From NCBI RefSeq assembly GCF_900090275.1, contig NZ_LT607755.1, positions 6,448,001 to 6,512,000 on the forward strand: 64,000 nt of DNA. The letters are read 5' to 3'. Source of the stretch: Micromonospora zamorensis (lineage in GTDB: Bacteria > Actinomycetota > Actinomycetes > Mycobacteriales > Micromonosporaceae). The notes beneath the pieces are model-generated. The model was not told the origin of the DNA. It worked only from the letters and a program-made list of their open reading frames with translations, and ran no database searches. A program made the position numbers and the translations under genes. How positions within the stretch are numbered: the stretch's first letter is position 1; every line of letters starts with the position of its first letter. Below are positions 7,756-18,836 of this stretch, piece after piece.

Positions 7756-10421
7756 CCACCCATCCGGACCCGGTACGCGACACACCGGAGGCGTACTCCG
7801 CCCCGTCGCAGCCGGCGGAGCCCAGCCTGGCGCAGCCCGTGGCACCGGCCACCGCCCCCGCCCAGCCGGCTCCCGCCGTCTGGACCGAGGGCGTGGACAC
7901 CGTTCCGCGCGCCGACGGCACCCCGGGCGAGCTTCAGCCGTACACCGAGCTTGGTCTGCGCGACGACGAGTACGACCGGATCCGGCAGATCCTCGGCCGC
8001 CGGCCCACGCAGTCCGAGCTCGCGATGTACTCGATCATGTGGAGCGAGCACTGCTCCTACAAGTCGAGCAAGGTGCACCTGCGCCAGTTCGGCGAGAAGG
8101 CCCCGCCCAGCGACCGGATGCTCGCCGGCATCGGTGAGAACGCCGGTGTCGTGCAGATCTCCGACGAGCTGGCGGTGACCTTCAAGGTCGAGTCGCACAA
8201 CCACCCCAGCTTCGTCGAGCCGTACCAGGGTGCGGCCACCGGTGTCGGCGGCATCGTCCGGGACATCCTCGCCATGGGCGCCCGCCCGATCGCGGTGATG
8301 GACCCGCTGCGCTTCGGTGCCGCGGACCACCCGGACACCGCCCGCGTGCTCACCGGCGTGGTTGCCGGCGTCGGCGGCTACGGCAACTGCCTCGGCCTGC
8401 CCAACATCGGTGGTGAGCTGGTCTTCGACCCCTCCTACCAGGGCAACCCGCTGCTCAACGCGCTCTGCCTGGGCGTGTTGCCGGTCGAGCGGCTGCAGAA
8501 CAAGGCCGCCGCCGGCCCGGGCAACGTTGTCGTTCTGATGGGCGCCAAGACCGGCCGCGACGGCATCGGCGGCGTGTCGGTGCTGGCCAGCGCGACCTTC
8601 GACGAGGGCAGCGAGGCACGTCGACCCGCCGTGCAGGTCGGCGACCCGTTCATCGAGAAGCTGCTGATCGAGGCGTGCCTCGAGCTGTACGACGGCCAAC
8701 TGGTCGTCGGCATTCAGGACCTCGGGGGCGCCGGCCTGACCTGCGCGCTCACCGAGACCGCCGCCGCGGCCGGCACCGGCATGCGGGTCTGGCTGGAGCG
8801 GGTGCCGCTGCGCGAGCCCTCGATGGACCCGCACGAGATCCTGGCCAGCGAGTCGCAGGAGCGGATGCTGCTGGTCGTCGAGCCGGAGAAGCTCGACGCG
8901 GTGCTCAAGACCTGCGAGAAGTGGGGCGTTCTCGCCACCGCGATCGGTGAGGTCACCGCACCGGAGCCGGACGGCAGCCCGGGTCGACTGCTGATCACCT
9001 GGCAGGACCACCTGGTCGTCGACGTGCCGCCGGGTTCGCTGGTCGACGACGGTCCGGTCTACGCCCGGCCGATGCGTGAGCCGGCCGACCTGATCCTGCT
9101 CCAGGCCGACCGGGCCGAGACGCTGCCCCGGCCGGCCGACCCGGAGGCGCTGCGGGAAACCGTGCTGCGCATGATCGCGTCGCCGAACCTCGCCGACAAG
9201 ACCTGGGTCACCGAGCAGTACGACCGCTACGTGCTGGGCAACACGGTGCTCGCCCAGCCGGAGGACGGCGGCGTGATCCGGATCGACGAGCGGACCGGGT
9301 TGGGCGTGGCGCTGTCGGTTGACGGCAACGGCCGGTACGCCAGGCTCGACCCGTACAACGGCACCAAGCTGGCCCTGGCCGAGGCGTACCGGAACGTGGC
9401 GGTGACCGGCGCGAAGCCGATCGCCGTCACCGACTGCCTCAACTTCGGCTCCCCGGAGGACCCGGGCGTCATGTGGCAGTTCGCCGAGGCCGTCCGCGGC
9501 CTCGCGGACGGCTGCCTGGAGCTGGGCATCCCGGTGACCGGCGGCAACGTCAGCTTCTACAACCAGACCGGCGCGGCGGCCATCCACCCGACCCCGGTGG
9601 TCGGTGTGCTGGGCGTGCTGGACAACGTCGCCGACCGGGTGCCGATGGGCTTCGTGCCGCGCGCGGGTGGCGACCACGACCAGCTCTACCTGCTCGGCGA
9701 GACGAACGTGGAGCTGTCCGGCTCGGAGTGGGCCTGGGTGACGCACGAGCACCTCGGTGGCATCCCGCCGCAGGTCAACCTCGCCCGGGAGAAGGCGCTC
9801 GCCGAGCTGCTGGCCGAGGCGGCCCGGGTCGGTCACCTGGCCTCCGCGCACGACCTCTCCGACGGTGGTCTCGCCCAGAGCCTGGTCGAGTCCTGCCTGC
9901 GGCGTGGCGTAGGTGCACGGGTCGCGGTGCCGGAGCAGTTCGCCGAGGGCTCGATGCCGTTCGTCTACCTGTTCAGTGAGTCCGCCACCCGGGCGCTGGT
10001 CTCGGTGCCGCGGGGCCACGACAAGGCGTTCGCGGCGCTCTGCGCCGAGCGGGGGGTGCCGTTCGAGCTGATCGGTGTCACCGACCCGTCCGGCGGCGCG
10101 CTGGAGGTGCACGGCCAGTTCCGGATCAGCCTGGACGAGCTGCGTACCGCGCACACCGAGACGCTGCCGCGCCTCTTCGGGGGTGCCGCCGCCGTCGAGG
10201 TGCCCGCGCCGGCCGCCGGCGTGGCGGGTGCGGTCGAGGCCGTCCCGCTGCCGGTCGCGGAGGCCGAGCCGGTCGATCCCGCGGAGGTGGTCTCCGAGCC
10301 GATCGCTTCGTTCGGGCCGGTCCCGCAGACCGGTGCCGTTGAGCCGATCGAGTCGGAGCAGCCGGGCACCGCCGCCGAGTCTGACCCCGGTGTCGCCGAG
10401 CCGTCGCCTGACGAGCGCTGA
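7752..10421 (+). CDS. purL: FGAM synthase catalytic subunit PurL
   Basis: 889 residues, longer than the usual 720-760 of small-type PurL. The core (roughly residues 60-800) carries the ATP and FGAR-binding motifs, for example [21 protein letters not shown] and [12 protein letters not shown]. About 50 residues of Pro/Ala-rich sequence precede the core and about 75 of Pro/Glu/Ala/Val-rich sequence follow it, both probably disordered. PurL aminates FGAR to FGAM with ATP, using ammonia from PurQ. It is coupled by ATGA overlap to the small ORF before it; the following gene starts 32 bases inside its 3' end. Confidence 0.97.
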   Translation: MTTHPDPVRDTPEAYSAPSQPAEPSLAQPVAPATAPAQPAPAVWTEGVDTVPRADGTPGELQPYTELGLRDDEYDRIRQILGRRPTQSELAMYSIMWSEHCSYKSSKVHLRQFGEKAPPSDRMLAGIGENAGVVQISDELAVTFKVESHNHPSFVEPYQGAATGVGGIVRDILAMGARPIAVMDPLRFGAADHPDTARVLTGVVAGVGGYGNCLGLPNIGGELVFDPSYQGNPLLNALCLGVLPVERLQNKAAAGPGNVVVLMGAKTGRDGIGGVSVLASATFDEGSEARRPAVQVGDPFIEKLLIEACLELYDGQLVVGIQDLGGAGLTCALTETAAAAGTGMRVWLERVPLREPSMDPHEILASESQERMLLVVEPEKLDAVLKTCEKWGVLATAIGEVTAPEPDGSPGRLLITWQDHLVVDVPPGSLVDDGPVYARPMREPADLILLQADRAETLPRPADPEALRETVLRMIASPNLADKTWVTEQYDRYVLGNTVLAQPEDGGVIRIDERTGLGVALSVDGNGRYARLDPYNGTKLALAEAYRNVAVTGAKPIAVTDCLNFGSPEDPGVMWQFAEAVRGLADGCLELGIPVTGGNVSFYNQTGAAAIHPTPVVGVLGVLDNVADRVPMGFVPRAGGDHDQLYLLGETNVELSGSEWAWVTHEHLGGIPPQVNLAREKALAELLAEAARVGHLASAHDLSDGGLAQSLVESCLRRGVGARVAVPEQFAEGSMPFVYLFSESATRALVSVPRGHDKAFAALCAERGVPFELIGVTDPSGGALEVHGQFRISLDELRTAHTETLPRLFGGAAAVEVPAPAAGVAGAVEAVPLPVAEAEPVDPAEVVSEPIASFGPVPQTGAVEPIESEQPGTAAESDPGVAEPSPDER

Positions 10422-11181
10422 GGCGTTGGCGGCCGCCGTCCACGGCCAACCTGGTTCCGGTGCCCGGTTCGACTGGGGGCTGACCGGGGCGGCCGAGCTC
10501 GGACGGGTCTGCGCGGCACTGGTGGTGGTGGACGTCCTGTCGTTCACCACCTCGGTGGAGGTGGCGGTCGCCCGTGGCATGCGGGTGCACCCGTTCCCCT
10601 GGGGTGAACAGGCCGCGGACTACGCGGTGCGGGTCGGCGCGACCGCTGCGGTGGGGCGACGGCAGGTGAGCGCGGAGCATCCGTGGTCGCTGTCGCCGGC
10701 CGCACTGAGCACCGCGCCGGTGGTGGCGGACCTGGTCCTACCCTCACCCAACGGCTCCGCCATCAGCGCCGCCGCCAGCGCCACCGGCCTGCCGGTGGTC
10801 GCGGCGTGTCTGCGCAACGCACCGGCCGTCGGGCGTTGGCTGCGCCGCCAGGGGTACGGCACAGTCGACGCCCCAATCGGTGTGATCGCCTCGGGGGAGC
10901 GGTGGCCGGACGGCTCGCTGCGCCCGTCGGTGGAGGACCAACTCGGTGCCGCCTCGGTGCTCGATGCCCTCTCCGGCGTGCCGGGTGGGCTGTCCGTGGA
11001 GGCGGCCATGGCGCTCGCCGCCCTGGCCAGCACTCCGGACGTGCCCGCCGCGGTACGCGGCAGCGTCTCCGGACGCGAGCTGACCGAGAGTGGTTTCGCC
11101 GAGGACGTGGACGTCGCCGTCCAGGTGGGTGTGTCGGCGGTGGTCCCGGTGCTGCGCCAGGGAGTCTTCTCCGCCGCCTGA
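10390..11181 (+). CDS. ComB-family 2-phosphosulfolactate phosphatase-like protein
   Basis: 263 residues. The family is recognised from the [15 protein letters not shown] start, the [10 protein letters not shown] motif, the [13 protein letters not shown] segment and the [11 protein letters not shown] motif with a SVEDQLGA acid cluster. ComB removes phosphate from phosphosulfolactate in coenzyme M synthesis, but most bacterial members have unknown substrates. GTG 10390 lies inside the end of purL (32-base overlap); a TTG at 10426, after the purL stop, is an alternative start. The gene is followed by a strong hairpin terminator. Confidence 0.82.
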   Translation: MSPSRRLTSAEALAAAVHGQPGSGARFDWGLTGAAELGRVCAALVVVDVLSFTTSVEVAVARGMRVHPFPWGEQAADYAVRVGATAAVGRRQVSAEHPWSLSPAALSTAPVVADLVLPSPNGSAISAAASATGLPVVAACLRNAPAVGRWLRRQGYGTVDAPIGVIASGERWPDGSLRPSVEDQLGAASVLDALSGVPGGLSVEAAMALAALASTPDVPAAVRGSVSGRELTESGFAEDVDVAVQVGVSAVVPVLRQGVFSAA

Positions 11182-11225
11182 GCGAGGCCCGCGATCACCG
11201 CTGACGCTTGATGCCATGACCAAAC

Positions 11226-11258
11226 GAAACGGCCACCCGGGATCCGGGTGGCCGTTTC
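11226..11258. terminator. Perfect 15-bp hairpin terminator
   Basis: GAAACGGCCACCCGG pairs without mismatch with 11244-11258 around a GAT loop. It lies between the convergent comB-like gene and the Gly/Tyr-rich membrane protein gene and can serve both. Confidence 0.85.
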
Positions 11259-11274
11259 CGTGCGTCGTGGTCGG

Positions 11275-13320
11275 TCAGTCGTCCAGCCAGTCGAGGCGTC
11301 GGCCGCCCCGCTCGGTCGCCGGCGGGGTTTCCGGTCGGGCCCGGCCGGCCTGCTGGCCGTAGCCACCCTGGTCGTAGCCCCGGTCGTCGTAGCCGCCGCG
11401 CTGCTGCGGCGGCGGGGGCTCCTGGCCGTAACCGCCCTGGTCGTAGCCACCGGCCTGCTGGCCGTAGCCACCCTGGTCGTAGCCCCGGTCGTCGTAGCCG
11501 CCGCGCTGCTGCGGCGGTGCGGGCTCCTGGCCGTAACCGCCCTGGTCGTAGCCACCGGCCTGTTGCCCGTAGCCGCCCTGGTCGTAGCCGCCGGCCGGCT
11601 GACCGCCATACCCGGCGGTCGGCTCAGCAGCCCGACCGCCGCCGTACGGGGCCGGGTCCGGCTGGCCGTAGCCCTGCCCCTGCTCCGGCTGGTAGACGCC
11701 GGTCGCGTACGGGTCGGCCGGAGCCGGGTACTGGGTGTTGTCGCCGGTGTACCGGCCGGTCGGCTCGTCGTACCGCTCGCCGTAGGCCGCTCCGCCAGCG
11801 GGAGCCGGCGGGTAGGCAGCGGTCCCGGCCGGCGCGGTGTAGTCACGGCTGCCGTAGCCGCCACCGGAGGCCGGAGCGTTGCCGTAGGCCGGTGCGCCGC
11901 CATAGCCAGCGCCGGAGCCGGGCGCAGCGCCGTAGCCCTCACCGGCCGCGCCAGCGCCGTAAGCGCCCTCGGGACCTGCCGGAGTGCCGTAGCCGCCACC
12001 GGACGCGGGCGCGTTGCCGTAGCCGCCACCCGAGGCGGGCGCGTTGCCGTACCCGCCGGCGCCGTACCCGCCCGGTGCTGGCTCGTCGCCGTAACCCACG
12101 CCGCCCCAGCCCTGCTGGCCCGCACCGCCGTACGCCTGCGCAGGCGCGGCGTACGGGTCCGGCGGAACGTCGTCGACCACCGGGCGGTGCATCATCGTCG
12201 GCGCATCGCTCAGCGCCGCGCCACCGATCATGGTCGGGTCCGCCCCGCCGCCGGGTCGTCCGCCGACCACCCGGGTCTCTTCGGCGCCACGGAAACCGCC
12301 CCGCGCAGGTGGGACCGGACCGCCGCCGCCAGCCGCCGCAGGGGCGTCGTCGTCGTCGCCGTTCTCCCTGCGCTTCATCCAGAGCAGCACGATGGTGCCG
12401 ACGCCGGCGGCCACCAGAAGACCGCCGAGCAGAATGATCAGGTACGAGCCCATGCCGCCGCCGCTGTCCTCGTTGTTCGAGGCGTTCGCAGCGGCACCCG
12501 GGCTGGGGTCCTCGGAGGCCTGGTCCTCGGTGCCCTCGTCGGTCGCCTCCTCGGTGGGAGTGGCCTCGGTGCTGGCCGACGGCGTGGCGCTGGGCGTCAC
12601 CTCGACCTTGATCGCGAGGCTGATCCGCTGCCCGGTGATGGACTGCCCGGCGGCGGCGTTGATGGTCTTCCGGGCCACCACGTTGTCGAAGGTCGCACCC
12701 AGGTCGATCCGGCCCGGTGCGATCGGGTTGGCCGTGGTGCCGGTGAAGCGGAAGTTGCCGCTGCCGTCGCTGGTGGTGTCGAAGGTCTTGCCGGTGCTGT
12801 CCAGCAGCATGACCACCGCGTTGGGCACGGCCTTGCTGTCGGCCTGCGAGACCACCTTGCCGGAGACCGACTGCACGGTCTGCTTGGTCGGCGGCGGAGC
12901 GGCGGCCTTGCCCTTGACCGTCAGCGCGACGGTGGCGGTGTCTGGGCCCGAATCGGCCTCGACGGCCACTGTGACGGTCGCTGTCGCGTCGCCGGCGTTG
13001 TCGTTGGCCGCGATCCTGACCAGCACCGACCTGGCTTGGGGGTTGCCCAGACCGGGGAAATCGACGTCGCCGCAGCCGCTGGCGCAGCTGACACCCGACG
13101 GCAGGCCGGAGAGACCGATCTTCGCCTTCCGGTCGTTGTCGCCGGGGGTCACGCGCACGGTGACCGTGGCATCGCTTCCGGCGTTTACGGTGACCGAGCC
13201 GGGGGAAACTTCGACCTCTGCGGCCATGGCTGGTGTGGCGGGGACGGCGAGCAGAGCGCCGGCAACCAGCGCTACGACCACACCGGCCCGCTGCTTCCAG
13301 GCACGTCGGTGTGTTGACAC
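11275..13320 (-). CDS. Single-pass cell-surface protein with long cytoplasmic Gly/Tyr/Gln-rich tail
   Basis: 681 residues from GTG 13320 ([10 protein letters not shown], then a hydrophobic signal ending PAMA-A). The extracellular part has a beta-rich Ig-like domain with C-x3-C, then a carboxypeptidase-regulatory-like domain ([12 protein letters not shown]..., about residues 155-240), then a Thr/Ser/Glu linker. One membrane helix ([20 protein letters not shown]) follows, with a basic stop KRR, and then about 330 residues of low-complexity GGY/GYGQ repeats. These include an almost exact tandem 35-residue unit. The frame stays open to 13404, but 13320 gives a clean signal peptide. Function unknown; the tail resembles phase-separating or envelope-scaffold sequences. 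Confidence 0.8.
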   Translation of the reverse strand: MSTHRRAWKQRAGVVVALVAGALLAVPATPAMAAEVEVSPGSVTVNAGSDATVTVRVTPGDNDRKAKIGLSGLPSGVSCASGCGDVDFPGLGNPQARSVLVRIAANDNAGDATATVTVAVEADSGPDTATVALTVKGKAAAPPPTKQTVQSVSGKVVSQADSKAVPNAVVMLLDSTGKTFDTTSDGSGNFRFTGTTANPIAPGRIDLGATFDNVVARKTINAAAGQSITGQRISLAIKVEVTPSATPSASTEATPTEEATDEGTEDQASEDPSPGAAANASNNEDSGGGMGSYLIILLGGLLVAAGVGTIVLLWMKRRENGDDDDAPAAAGGGGPVPPARGGFRGAEETRVVGGRPGGGADPTMIGGAALSDAPTMMHRPVVDDVPPDPYAAPAQAYGGAGQQGWGGVGYGDEPAPGGYGAGGYGNAPASGGGYGNAPASGGGYGTPAGPEGAYGAGAAGEGYGAAPGSGAGYGGAPAYGNAPASGGGYGSRDYTAPAGTAAYPPAPAGGAAYGERYDEPTGRYTGDNTQYPAPADPYATGVYQPEQGQGYGQPDPAPYGGGRAAEPTAGYGGQPAGGYDQGGYGQQAGGYDQGGYGQEPAPPQQRGGYDDRGYDQGGYGQQAGGYDQGGYGQEPPPPQQRGGYDDRGYDQGGYGQQAGRARPETPPATERGGRRLDWLDD
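11359..11568. repeat. Two tandem copies of a 105-bp coding repeat
   Basis: The segment starting at 11359 (GTAGCCACCCTGGTCGTAGC) recurs at 11464 with a period of 105 bases and only a few changes. Each copy encodes a 35-residue unit rich in GGYD, GGYGQ and PPQQR. It lies in the 3' end of the minus-strand membrane protein gene. Confidence 0.8.
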
Positions 13321-13469
13321 GTCCACCGCCTTCCGGGCTGACTTCCCTCTGACCGGCGGGGCGCCGGGCCGGGGATCATCACGGTTCAGATACGCCGTCG
13401 GCAACTATGCCTTGTCCGACCGGATCGGCGCGACCCAGGGCCAGCGTCAGGTAGTTGGCCTGCGGGTCG

Positions 13470-13475
13470 TATCGT
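13470..13475 (+). promoter_or_regulatory. -10 element of leaderless promoter (SCP2-like gene)
   Basis: TATCGT is followed by 6 bases and the GTG at 13482; no Shine-Dalgarno sequence precedes that GTG. Confidence 0.5.
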
Positions 13476-13481
13476 CCCGTC

Positions 13482-13895
13482 GTGTCCTCTCCGCACAGTA
13501 AGTCCGCTGCCGTGACGGCGGCGTTGTTGGCGCTCGACGAGGGGCGTACGCCCGAACGGCCGGTGTTCCGAGAGGCGGTCCGGTCGTTGTTGGCCGTCCT
13601 CGCGGAGCGCGCCCCCGGCCGATCGGTGGAGGTGCGCGTCCCACCATACGGGGCGATCCAGTGCGTACCCGGACCTCGACACACCAGGGGAAACCCACCA
13701 AACGTCGTCGAGATGGCTCCCGACACCTGGTTGCGGTTGGCGACCGGGAGGATCGGCTGGGTCGAGGCGGTCGCCGAAGGTCGCGTTCAGATGAGTGGTG
13801 TCCGTGCGGACCTCTCGGCGTATCTGCCCGTCTTATTATCTCCGAGTCCCACTCACGGTGACGGCATGCGCAGGAATCGTGACTATCTGTATTGA
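13482..13895 (+). CDS. Sterol-carrier (SCP2-like) family protein
   Basis: 137 residues. The C-terminal half, with DTWLRLATGRIGWVEAVAEG and then RVQMSGVRADLSAYLPVL, fits the small SCP2-like or mycothiol-dependent-enzyme C-terminal fold seen in many actinobacterial single-domain proteins. No N-terminal metal-binding DinB part is present, so it is not a full maleylpyruvate isomerase. The GTG start has a TANNNT box 6 bases upstream (leaderless). It stands just before purF with its own promoter; its ligand is unknown. Confidence 0.75.
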   Translation: MSSPHSKSAAVTAALLALDEGRTPERPVFREAVRSLLAVLAERAPGRSVEVRVPPYGAIQCVPGPRHTRGNPPNVVEMAPDTWLRLATGRIGWVEAVAEGRVQMSGVRADLSAYLPVLLSPSPTHGDGMRRNRDYLY

Positions 13896-14002
13896 CGGCG
13901 ATTCGCGTACACTGTCAGGCGACGACAGTGGTCCCGGCAGAGAAGTGTGGATCCGCCCGTGATCCCGCCCGGCCGGTCCAGACCAGCATGAGGGAGCGGT
14001 AG

Positions 14003-15541
<1,539 letters not shown>

Positions 15542-15600
15542 CACCAACCGGCGCGGCCCGGCCACCGCCGGCGCGGCACCGAGAACCAAAGGGGAGAACC

Positions 15601-16755
15601 GTGACGCACGTGTCCGAGCGCAACGGCGCAGGAAGCAGCCCGACCGGCGCCGGCGGCGACCGTCAGCCCTGGACGGCCGGCGCTGGCCGTCAGGCGCGCA
15701 AACGCTCGGTCTCGTACGCCGATGCCGGGGTCTCGATCGACGCGGGCGACCGCGCGGTGGAGTTGCTCAGGTCGAAGGTGCGCCAGACCCGCCGGCCCGA
15801 GGTGATGGGTGACCTGGGCGGGTTCGCTGGTCTGTTCCGGCTGGACACGAAGAAGTACAAGAGCCCGATCCTGGCGTCCTCCACCGACGGGGTGGGCACC
15901 AAGCTGGTGATCGCTCAGCAGATGGACATCCACGACACGGTCGGCATCGACCTGGTGGCCATGGTCGTGGACGACCTGGTGGCCTGCGGCGCCGAGCCGC
16001 TGTTCCTGCTCGACTACATCGCCACCGGCGAGGTCGTTCCGGACAAGGTCGCCGAGATCGGGGCGGGCATCGCCGACGGCTGCCGTTACGCCGGCTGCGC
16101 GTTGCTGGGCGGGGAGACTGCCGAGCACCCCGGTGTGCTGCGCCCGGACGAGTACGACATCTCCGCGACCGGTGTCGGCGTGGTCGAGGAGGCCGACATC
16201 CTCAGCCCGGACCGGGTCGAGGTGGGCGACGTGGTGATCGCCATGCGCTCGTCCGGTCTGCACTCCAACGGCTACTCGCTGGTCCGGCACGTGCTGCTCG
16301 GCGCGGCCCGGATGCGCCTGGACATCGTGATCGACGACTTCGGTCGGCAGCGGACCCTCGGTGAGGAGCTGCTCACCCCGACCAAGATCTACGCCAAGGA
16401 CTGCCTCAAGCTGATCGCCGAGGCGGAGGTGCGGGCGCTGTCCCACATCACCGGCGGCGGCATCCCCGGCAACCTGGTCCGGGTGCTGCCCGAGCACGTC
16501 GACGCTGTGGTCAACCGCTCCACCTGGAAGCCGCAGCCGATCTTCGACCTGATCCAGTCGAAGGGTCGGATCGACGACCAGGACATGGAGTCGACCTTCA
16601 ACATGGGCGTCGGCATGTTCGCGATCGTGTCGGCCGAGGACGCCGACCGGGCGCTGGCCACGCTGACCGGCCGTGGGGTCGAGGCCTGGCAGGCTGGCGA
16701 GATCATCGAGGGCACCGGCAACGTGCAGATGGTTGGTCAGCACACCCGAGGATGA
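15601..16755 (+). CDS. purM: Phosphoribosylformylglycinamidine cyclo-ligase
   Basis: 384 residues. GTG 15601 is preceded by GGGGAG at good spacing; the open frame runs further upstream only by overlap with purF. Recognised by SYADAGVSIDAGDR, the glycine-rich ASSTDGVGTKL loop, ALLGGETAEHPGV and HITGGGIPGNL. PurM closes FGAM to aminoimidazole ribotide with ATP. The first 35 residues are an extra Ser/Gly-rich extension compared with the E. coli protein. It forms an operon with purF. Confidence 0.96.
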   Translation: MTHVSERNGAGSSPTGAGGDRQPWTAGAGRQARKRSVSYADAGVSIDAGDRAVELLRSKVRQTRRPEVMGDLGGFAGLFRLDTKKYKSPILASSTDGVGTKLVIAQQMDIHDTVGIDLVAMVVDDLVACGAEPLFLLDYIATGEVVPDKVAEIGAGIADGCRYAGCALLGGETAEHPGVLRPDEYDISATGVGVVEEADILSPDRVEVGDVVIAMRSSGLHSNGYSLVRHVLLGAARMRLDIVIDDFGRQRTLGEELLTPTKIYAKDCLKLIAEAEVRALSHITGGGIPGNLVRVLPEHVDAVVNRSTWKPQPIFDLIQSKGRIDDQDMESTFNMGVGMFAIVSAEDADRALATLTGRGVEAWQAGEIIEGTGNVQMVGQHTRG

Positions 16756-16851
16756 TCACGTTCCGGTGATCGTACGGGCACCTGATCAGGGCTTCACCCG
16801 AGTGGCCTATGCCGCCTAGCCTGAAGGGCTCAGGCTTGGCGGAGGAGGGCG

Positions 16852-17973
16852 ATGGCTGCTCGGGGACAGTCGTTCAGCGGGATGCGGGGTCTTTCCACCG
16901 TCCCGTCGTACGTCGTCATGCAGCCCACCACCCTCTGCAACCTCGACTGCGCGTACTGCTACCTGCCGTTTCGTGCCACCGACCAGCGGATGCCGGTGGC
17001 GGTGGCCGAGGCGGTGGCGGCGGCGGTCAACCCGTGGGCGGCGGCCGGCCGGTTCTCCGTGGTGTGGCACGGCGGCGAGCCGTTGGCGGCCGGCCGGGAG
17101 CACCTGGCCGACCTGATGGCGCCGTTCGACCCCGAGGTCGAGCATCACGTGCAGACCAACGCCACGCTGATCGACGACGACTGGTGTGACTTCTTCGCCC
17201 GGCACGAGATGCGGGTGAGCGTGAGCGTCGACGGGCCGCGGGTCCGCAACGGCGACCGGGTCAACCGGGGCGGCCAGCCGGCGTACGACCGGATTCTGCG
17301 CGGCGTCGCGGCGCTGCGCCGTCATGGTCTGCCCTTCTCCGCCCTGGCCGTGGTGTCCCAGCCGGGCCCGGGGCTCGCCACCGAGCTGTACGACTACTTC
17401 CTCGAACTGGGCTGCGATGTGCTGGGCATCAACATCGAGGAGACCGAGGGGGTCAACACCCGGGACAACCGCCACGACTCCTCGGCGGTGACCGCGTTCT
17501 GGGCGGAGCTGGTCGCGGCGTGGCGCCGTGACCCCCGGATCCACCTCCGCGAGGTCGAGTGGACGTTGCGCTATGCCGCGGCGGTGCTCGACAACTCGGC
17601 TGACGGGGTGCTGCCCCGCCAACTGGACCCGATCCCGACCATCGGTCACGACGGCTCGGTGACCGTGCTGTCCCCGGAGTTGGCGGGCTTCACCGACCCG
17701 CGCTACGGCGATTTCAGCAGCGGCAACGTCCTGCACGCTCCGCTGGCGGAGATTCTCGGCGGAGCAGCGGCGACCCCGTGGGTGGGAGAGTTCCTGGCCG
17801 GGGTGGAGGCCTGTCGGGTGTCCTGCCCCTACTTCGGCTTCTGTGGCGGTGGCCACGCGGCCAACCGCTACTTCGAGCTGGGGCGTTTTGACGGTACGGA
17901 GACCGAGCACTGCCGAAACAGCAAGATCCGCCTATTGGATGGAGTGTTGGAGCATGCCCGAGAGCACCAGTAA
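16852..17973 (+). CDS. amcB: Cyclophane-forming radical SAM/SPASM peptide maturase (AmcB-like)
   Basis: 373 residues. The radical SAM cluster motif is C29-x3-C33-x2-C36 (CNLDCAYC), followed by the SAM-binding WHGGEP at 72-77 and the SVDGPRVRNGDRVN region typical of anSME/SPASM enzymes. C-terminal cysteines C321, C325, C331 and C354 would hold an auxiliary cluster. Such enzymes join an aromatic ring carbon to a neighbouring side chain in a precursor peptide. The direct partner is the 75-residue ORF that overlaps its 3' end by 20 bases. A strong GGCGGAGGAGGG ribosome site precedes the ATG. The name follows my memory of the actinobacterial AmcA/AmcB multiple-cyclophane family and should be checked. 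Confidence 0.85.
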   Translation: MAARGQSFSGMRGLSTVPSYVVMQPTTLCNLDCAYCYLPFRATDQRMPVAVAEAVAAAVNPWAAAGRFSVVWHGGEPLAAGREHLADLMAPFDPEVEHHVQTNATLIDDDWCDFFARHEMRVSVSVDGPRVRNGDRVNRGGQPAYDRILRGVAALRRHGLPFSALAVVSQPGPGLATELYDYFLELGCDVLGINIEETEGVNTRDNRHDSSAVTAFWAELVAAWRRDPRIHLREVEWTLRYAAAVLDNSADGVLPRQLDPIPTIGHDGSVTVLSPELAGFTDPRYGDFSSGNVLHAPLAEILGGAAATPWVGEFLAGVEACRVSCPYFGFCGGGHAANRYFELGRFDGTETEHCRNSKIRLLDGVLEHAREHQ

Positions 17974-18181
17974 CCGGCGGCCTGAGCGCGAGGCGGATGA
18001 CGGAGTCAACGAGCGGGTGCGGGAGGCGGCCCCTGCGCTCGTCGCGCTGCTGCAGGAGGCGGAGGACGCCAGGCGGTTGCGCTCGGAGGTGTCGGGCGGC
18101 GATGGTGCCAGCGCGGTCTGCGCCTGGAACCACTTCGAGAACATCCCGACCTTCTACAACTGGAACAACCGCCCGCGCTGA
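17954..18181 (+). CDS. amcA: Multi-cyclophane RiPP precursor peptide (AmcA-like)
   Basis: 75 residues from ATG 17954, starting inside the maturase gene. Residues 1-50 form a charged, probably helical leader (REAAPALVALLQEAEDARRL). The tail from C56 reads CAWNHFENIPTFYNWNNRPR. Divided in threes after A57 it gives WNH-FEN-IPT-FYN-WNN: four aromatic-x-x triplets, three ending in Asn. Three-residue cyclophane enzymes crosslink just such aromatic-x2-x3 motifs, so up to four rings are possible. No protease or exporter gene lies beside it. A hairpin terminator follows 14 bases after the stop, so the operon is only these two genes. Confidence 0.82.
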   Translation: MPESTSNRRPEREADDGVNERVREAAPALVALLQEAEDARRLRSEVSGGDGASAVCAWNHFENIPTFYNWNNRPR

Positions 18182-18194
18182 CGGGAGCCGTGAA

Positions 18195-18243
18195 CAGGGG
18201 CCTGTCGAGCGGCCGGAATAACTCCGGTCGGGTCAGGCCCCTG
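18195..18243 (+). terminator. Two-tier hairpin terminator after the RiPP operon
   Basis: CAGGGGCCTG at 18195-18204 pairs perfectly with 18234-18243, and a second stem (CGGCCGG/CTCCGGTCG region) lies inside the loop. It closes the maturase-precursor operon. Confidence 0.75.
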
Positions 18244-18318
18244 ATCGTCGGCAGCTGAACCTGCACGAGACGTGCGTGAGCACGCGGGTATCACCGCGTG
18301 CTCAGCTGCGTCGAGAGG

Positions 18319-18534
18319 TCAGCGGGCCGGACGGACCCAGGGATCCGGATCGTCGTCCGCGTGATCCTCATCATCGTCGTCGACGAACTCTTTAGAGTCG
18401 TCGTCGAAGTGGTGCTCAGACTTACCAGCACCCGCCAGTTCGCGCTGCAAGGCGGTGAGGTCGGTGTTCGGGGAGTGGTACTTCAACTCCCGGGCCACCT
18501 TTGTCTGCTTGGCCTTAGCACGGCCGCGCCCCAT
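18319..18534 (-). CDS. DUF3073 family small protein
   Basis: 71 residues from ATG 18534 (MGRGRAKAKQTKVARELKY). The basic N-terminus followed by SPNTDLTALQRELAG and a strongly acidic tail (DDDDEDHADDDPD) is the hallmark of DUF3073, found across actinobacteria. Function unknown; the basic/acidic split suggests nucleic-acid or ribosome contact, but that is inference. The longer open frame to 18597 adds no conserved sequence. Confidence 0.88.
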   Translation of the reverse strand: MGRGRAKAKQTKVARELKYHSPNTDLTALQRELAGAGKSEHHFDDDSKEFVDDDDEDHADDDPDPWVRPAR

Positions 18535-18836
18535 GGCTCGACCCCCTCGCACAGAATGCGGGGCAGCCCGAAGGCGGGCCCCGATGACGTCAGGCATCTC
18601 TCGTGGCTCTTACGGTACATGGGGATGCCACCGTTCGGCACCTCGGGTTACCGTCAGCCGGCTCTGCGCGTCGCGTCGATCCGGCCGTCACCCAGTGTAC
18701 CGGGTAAGGAGCGGAACGGTTAGCGCCCGTGACACCGGACAAACCGCATCAAATTCGATCCGGCTCTCAGCCTACCGAGCCGCGTCGGCACAGGGGGCCC
18801 GGAGGCGGATCCCGTCGATCCGCCTCCGGGGAATGC
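18535..18836. other. 302-bp intergenic region
   Basis: It lies upstream of the leftward DUF3073 gene and downstream of the leftward valine dehydrogenase gene. It contains the terminator hairpin at 18799-18829; the rest should hold the DUF3073 promoter, though no clear -35/-10 pair was found. No further gene is recognisable. Confidence 0.5.
18799..18829 (-). terminator. Perfect 13-bp hairpin terminator of valine dehydrogenase gene
   Basis: CCGGAGGCGGATC pairs exactly with 18817-18829 around CCGTC, 8 bases beyond the vdh stop on the minus strand. Confidence 0.8.

Noticed and set aside
7656..10580. 974-codon open frame on the minus strand opposite purL
   Set aside because: Shadow frame typical of very GC-rich DNA: Arg/Gly/Pro/Ala/His-rich with no domain, lying exactly over purL whose codon use is normal.
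13321..13404. Earlier start of the Gly/Tyr-rich membrane protein
   Set aside because: It would bury the signal peptide behind 28 charged and Pro-rich residues; GTG 13320 gives a normal signal.
16754..16771. GATCAC/GTGATC inverted repeat after purM
   Set aside because: Six-base arms only; could be chance and adds nothing to the terminator or promoter picture.
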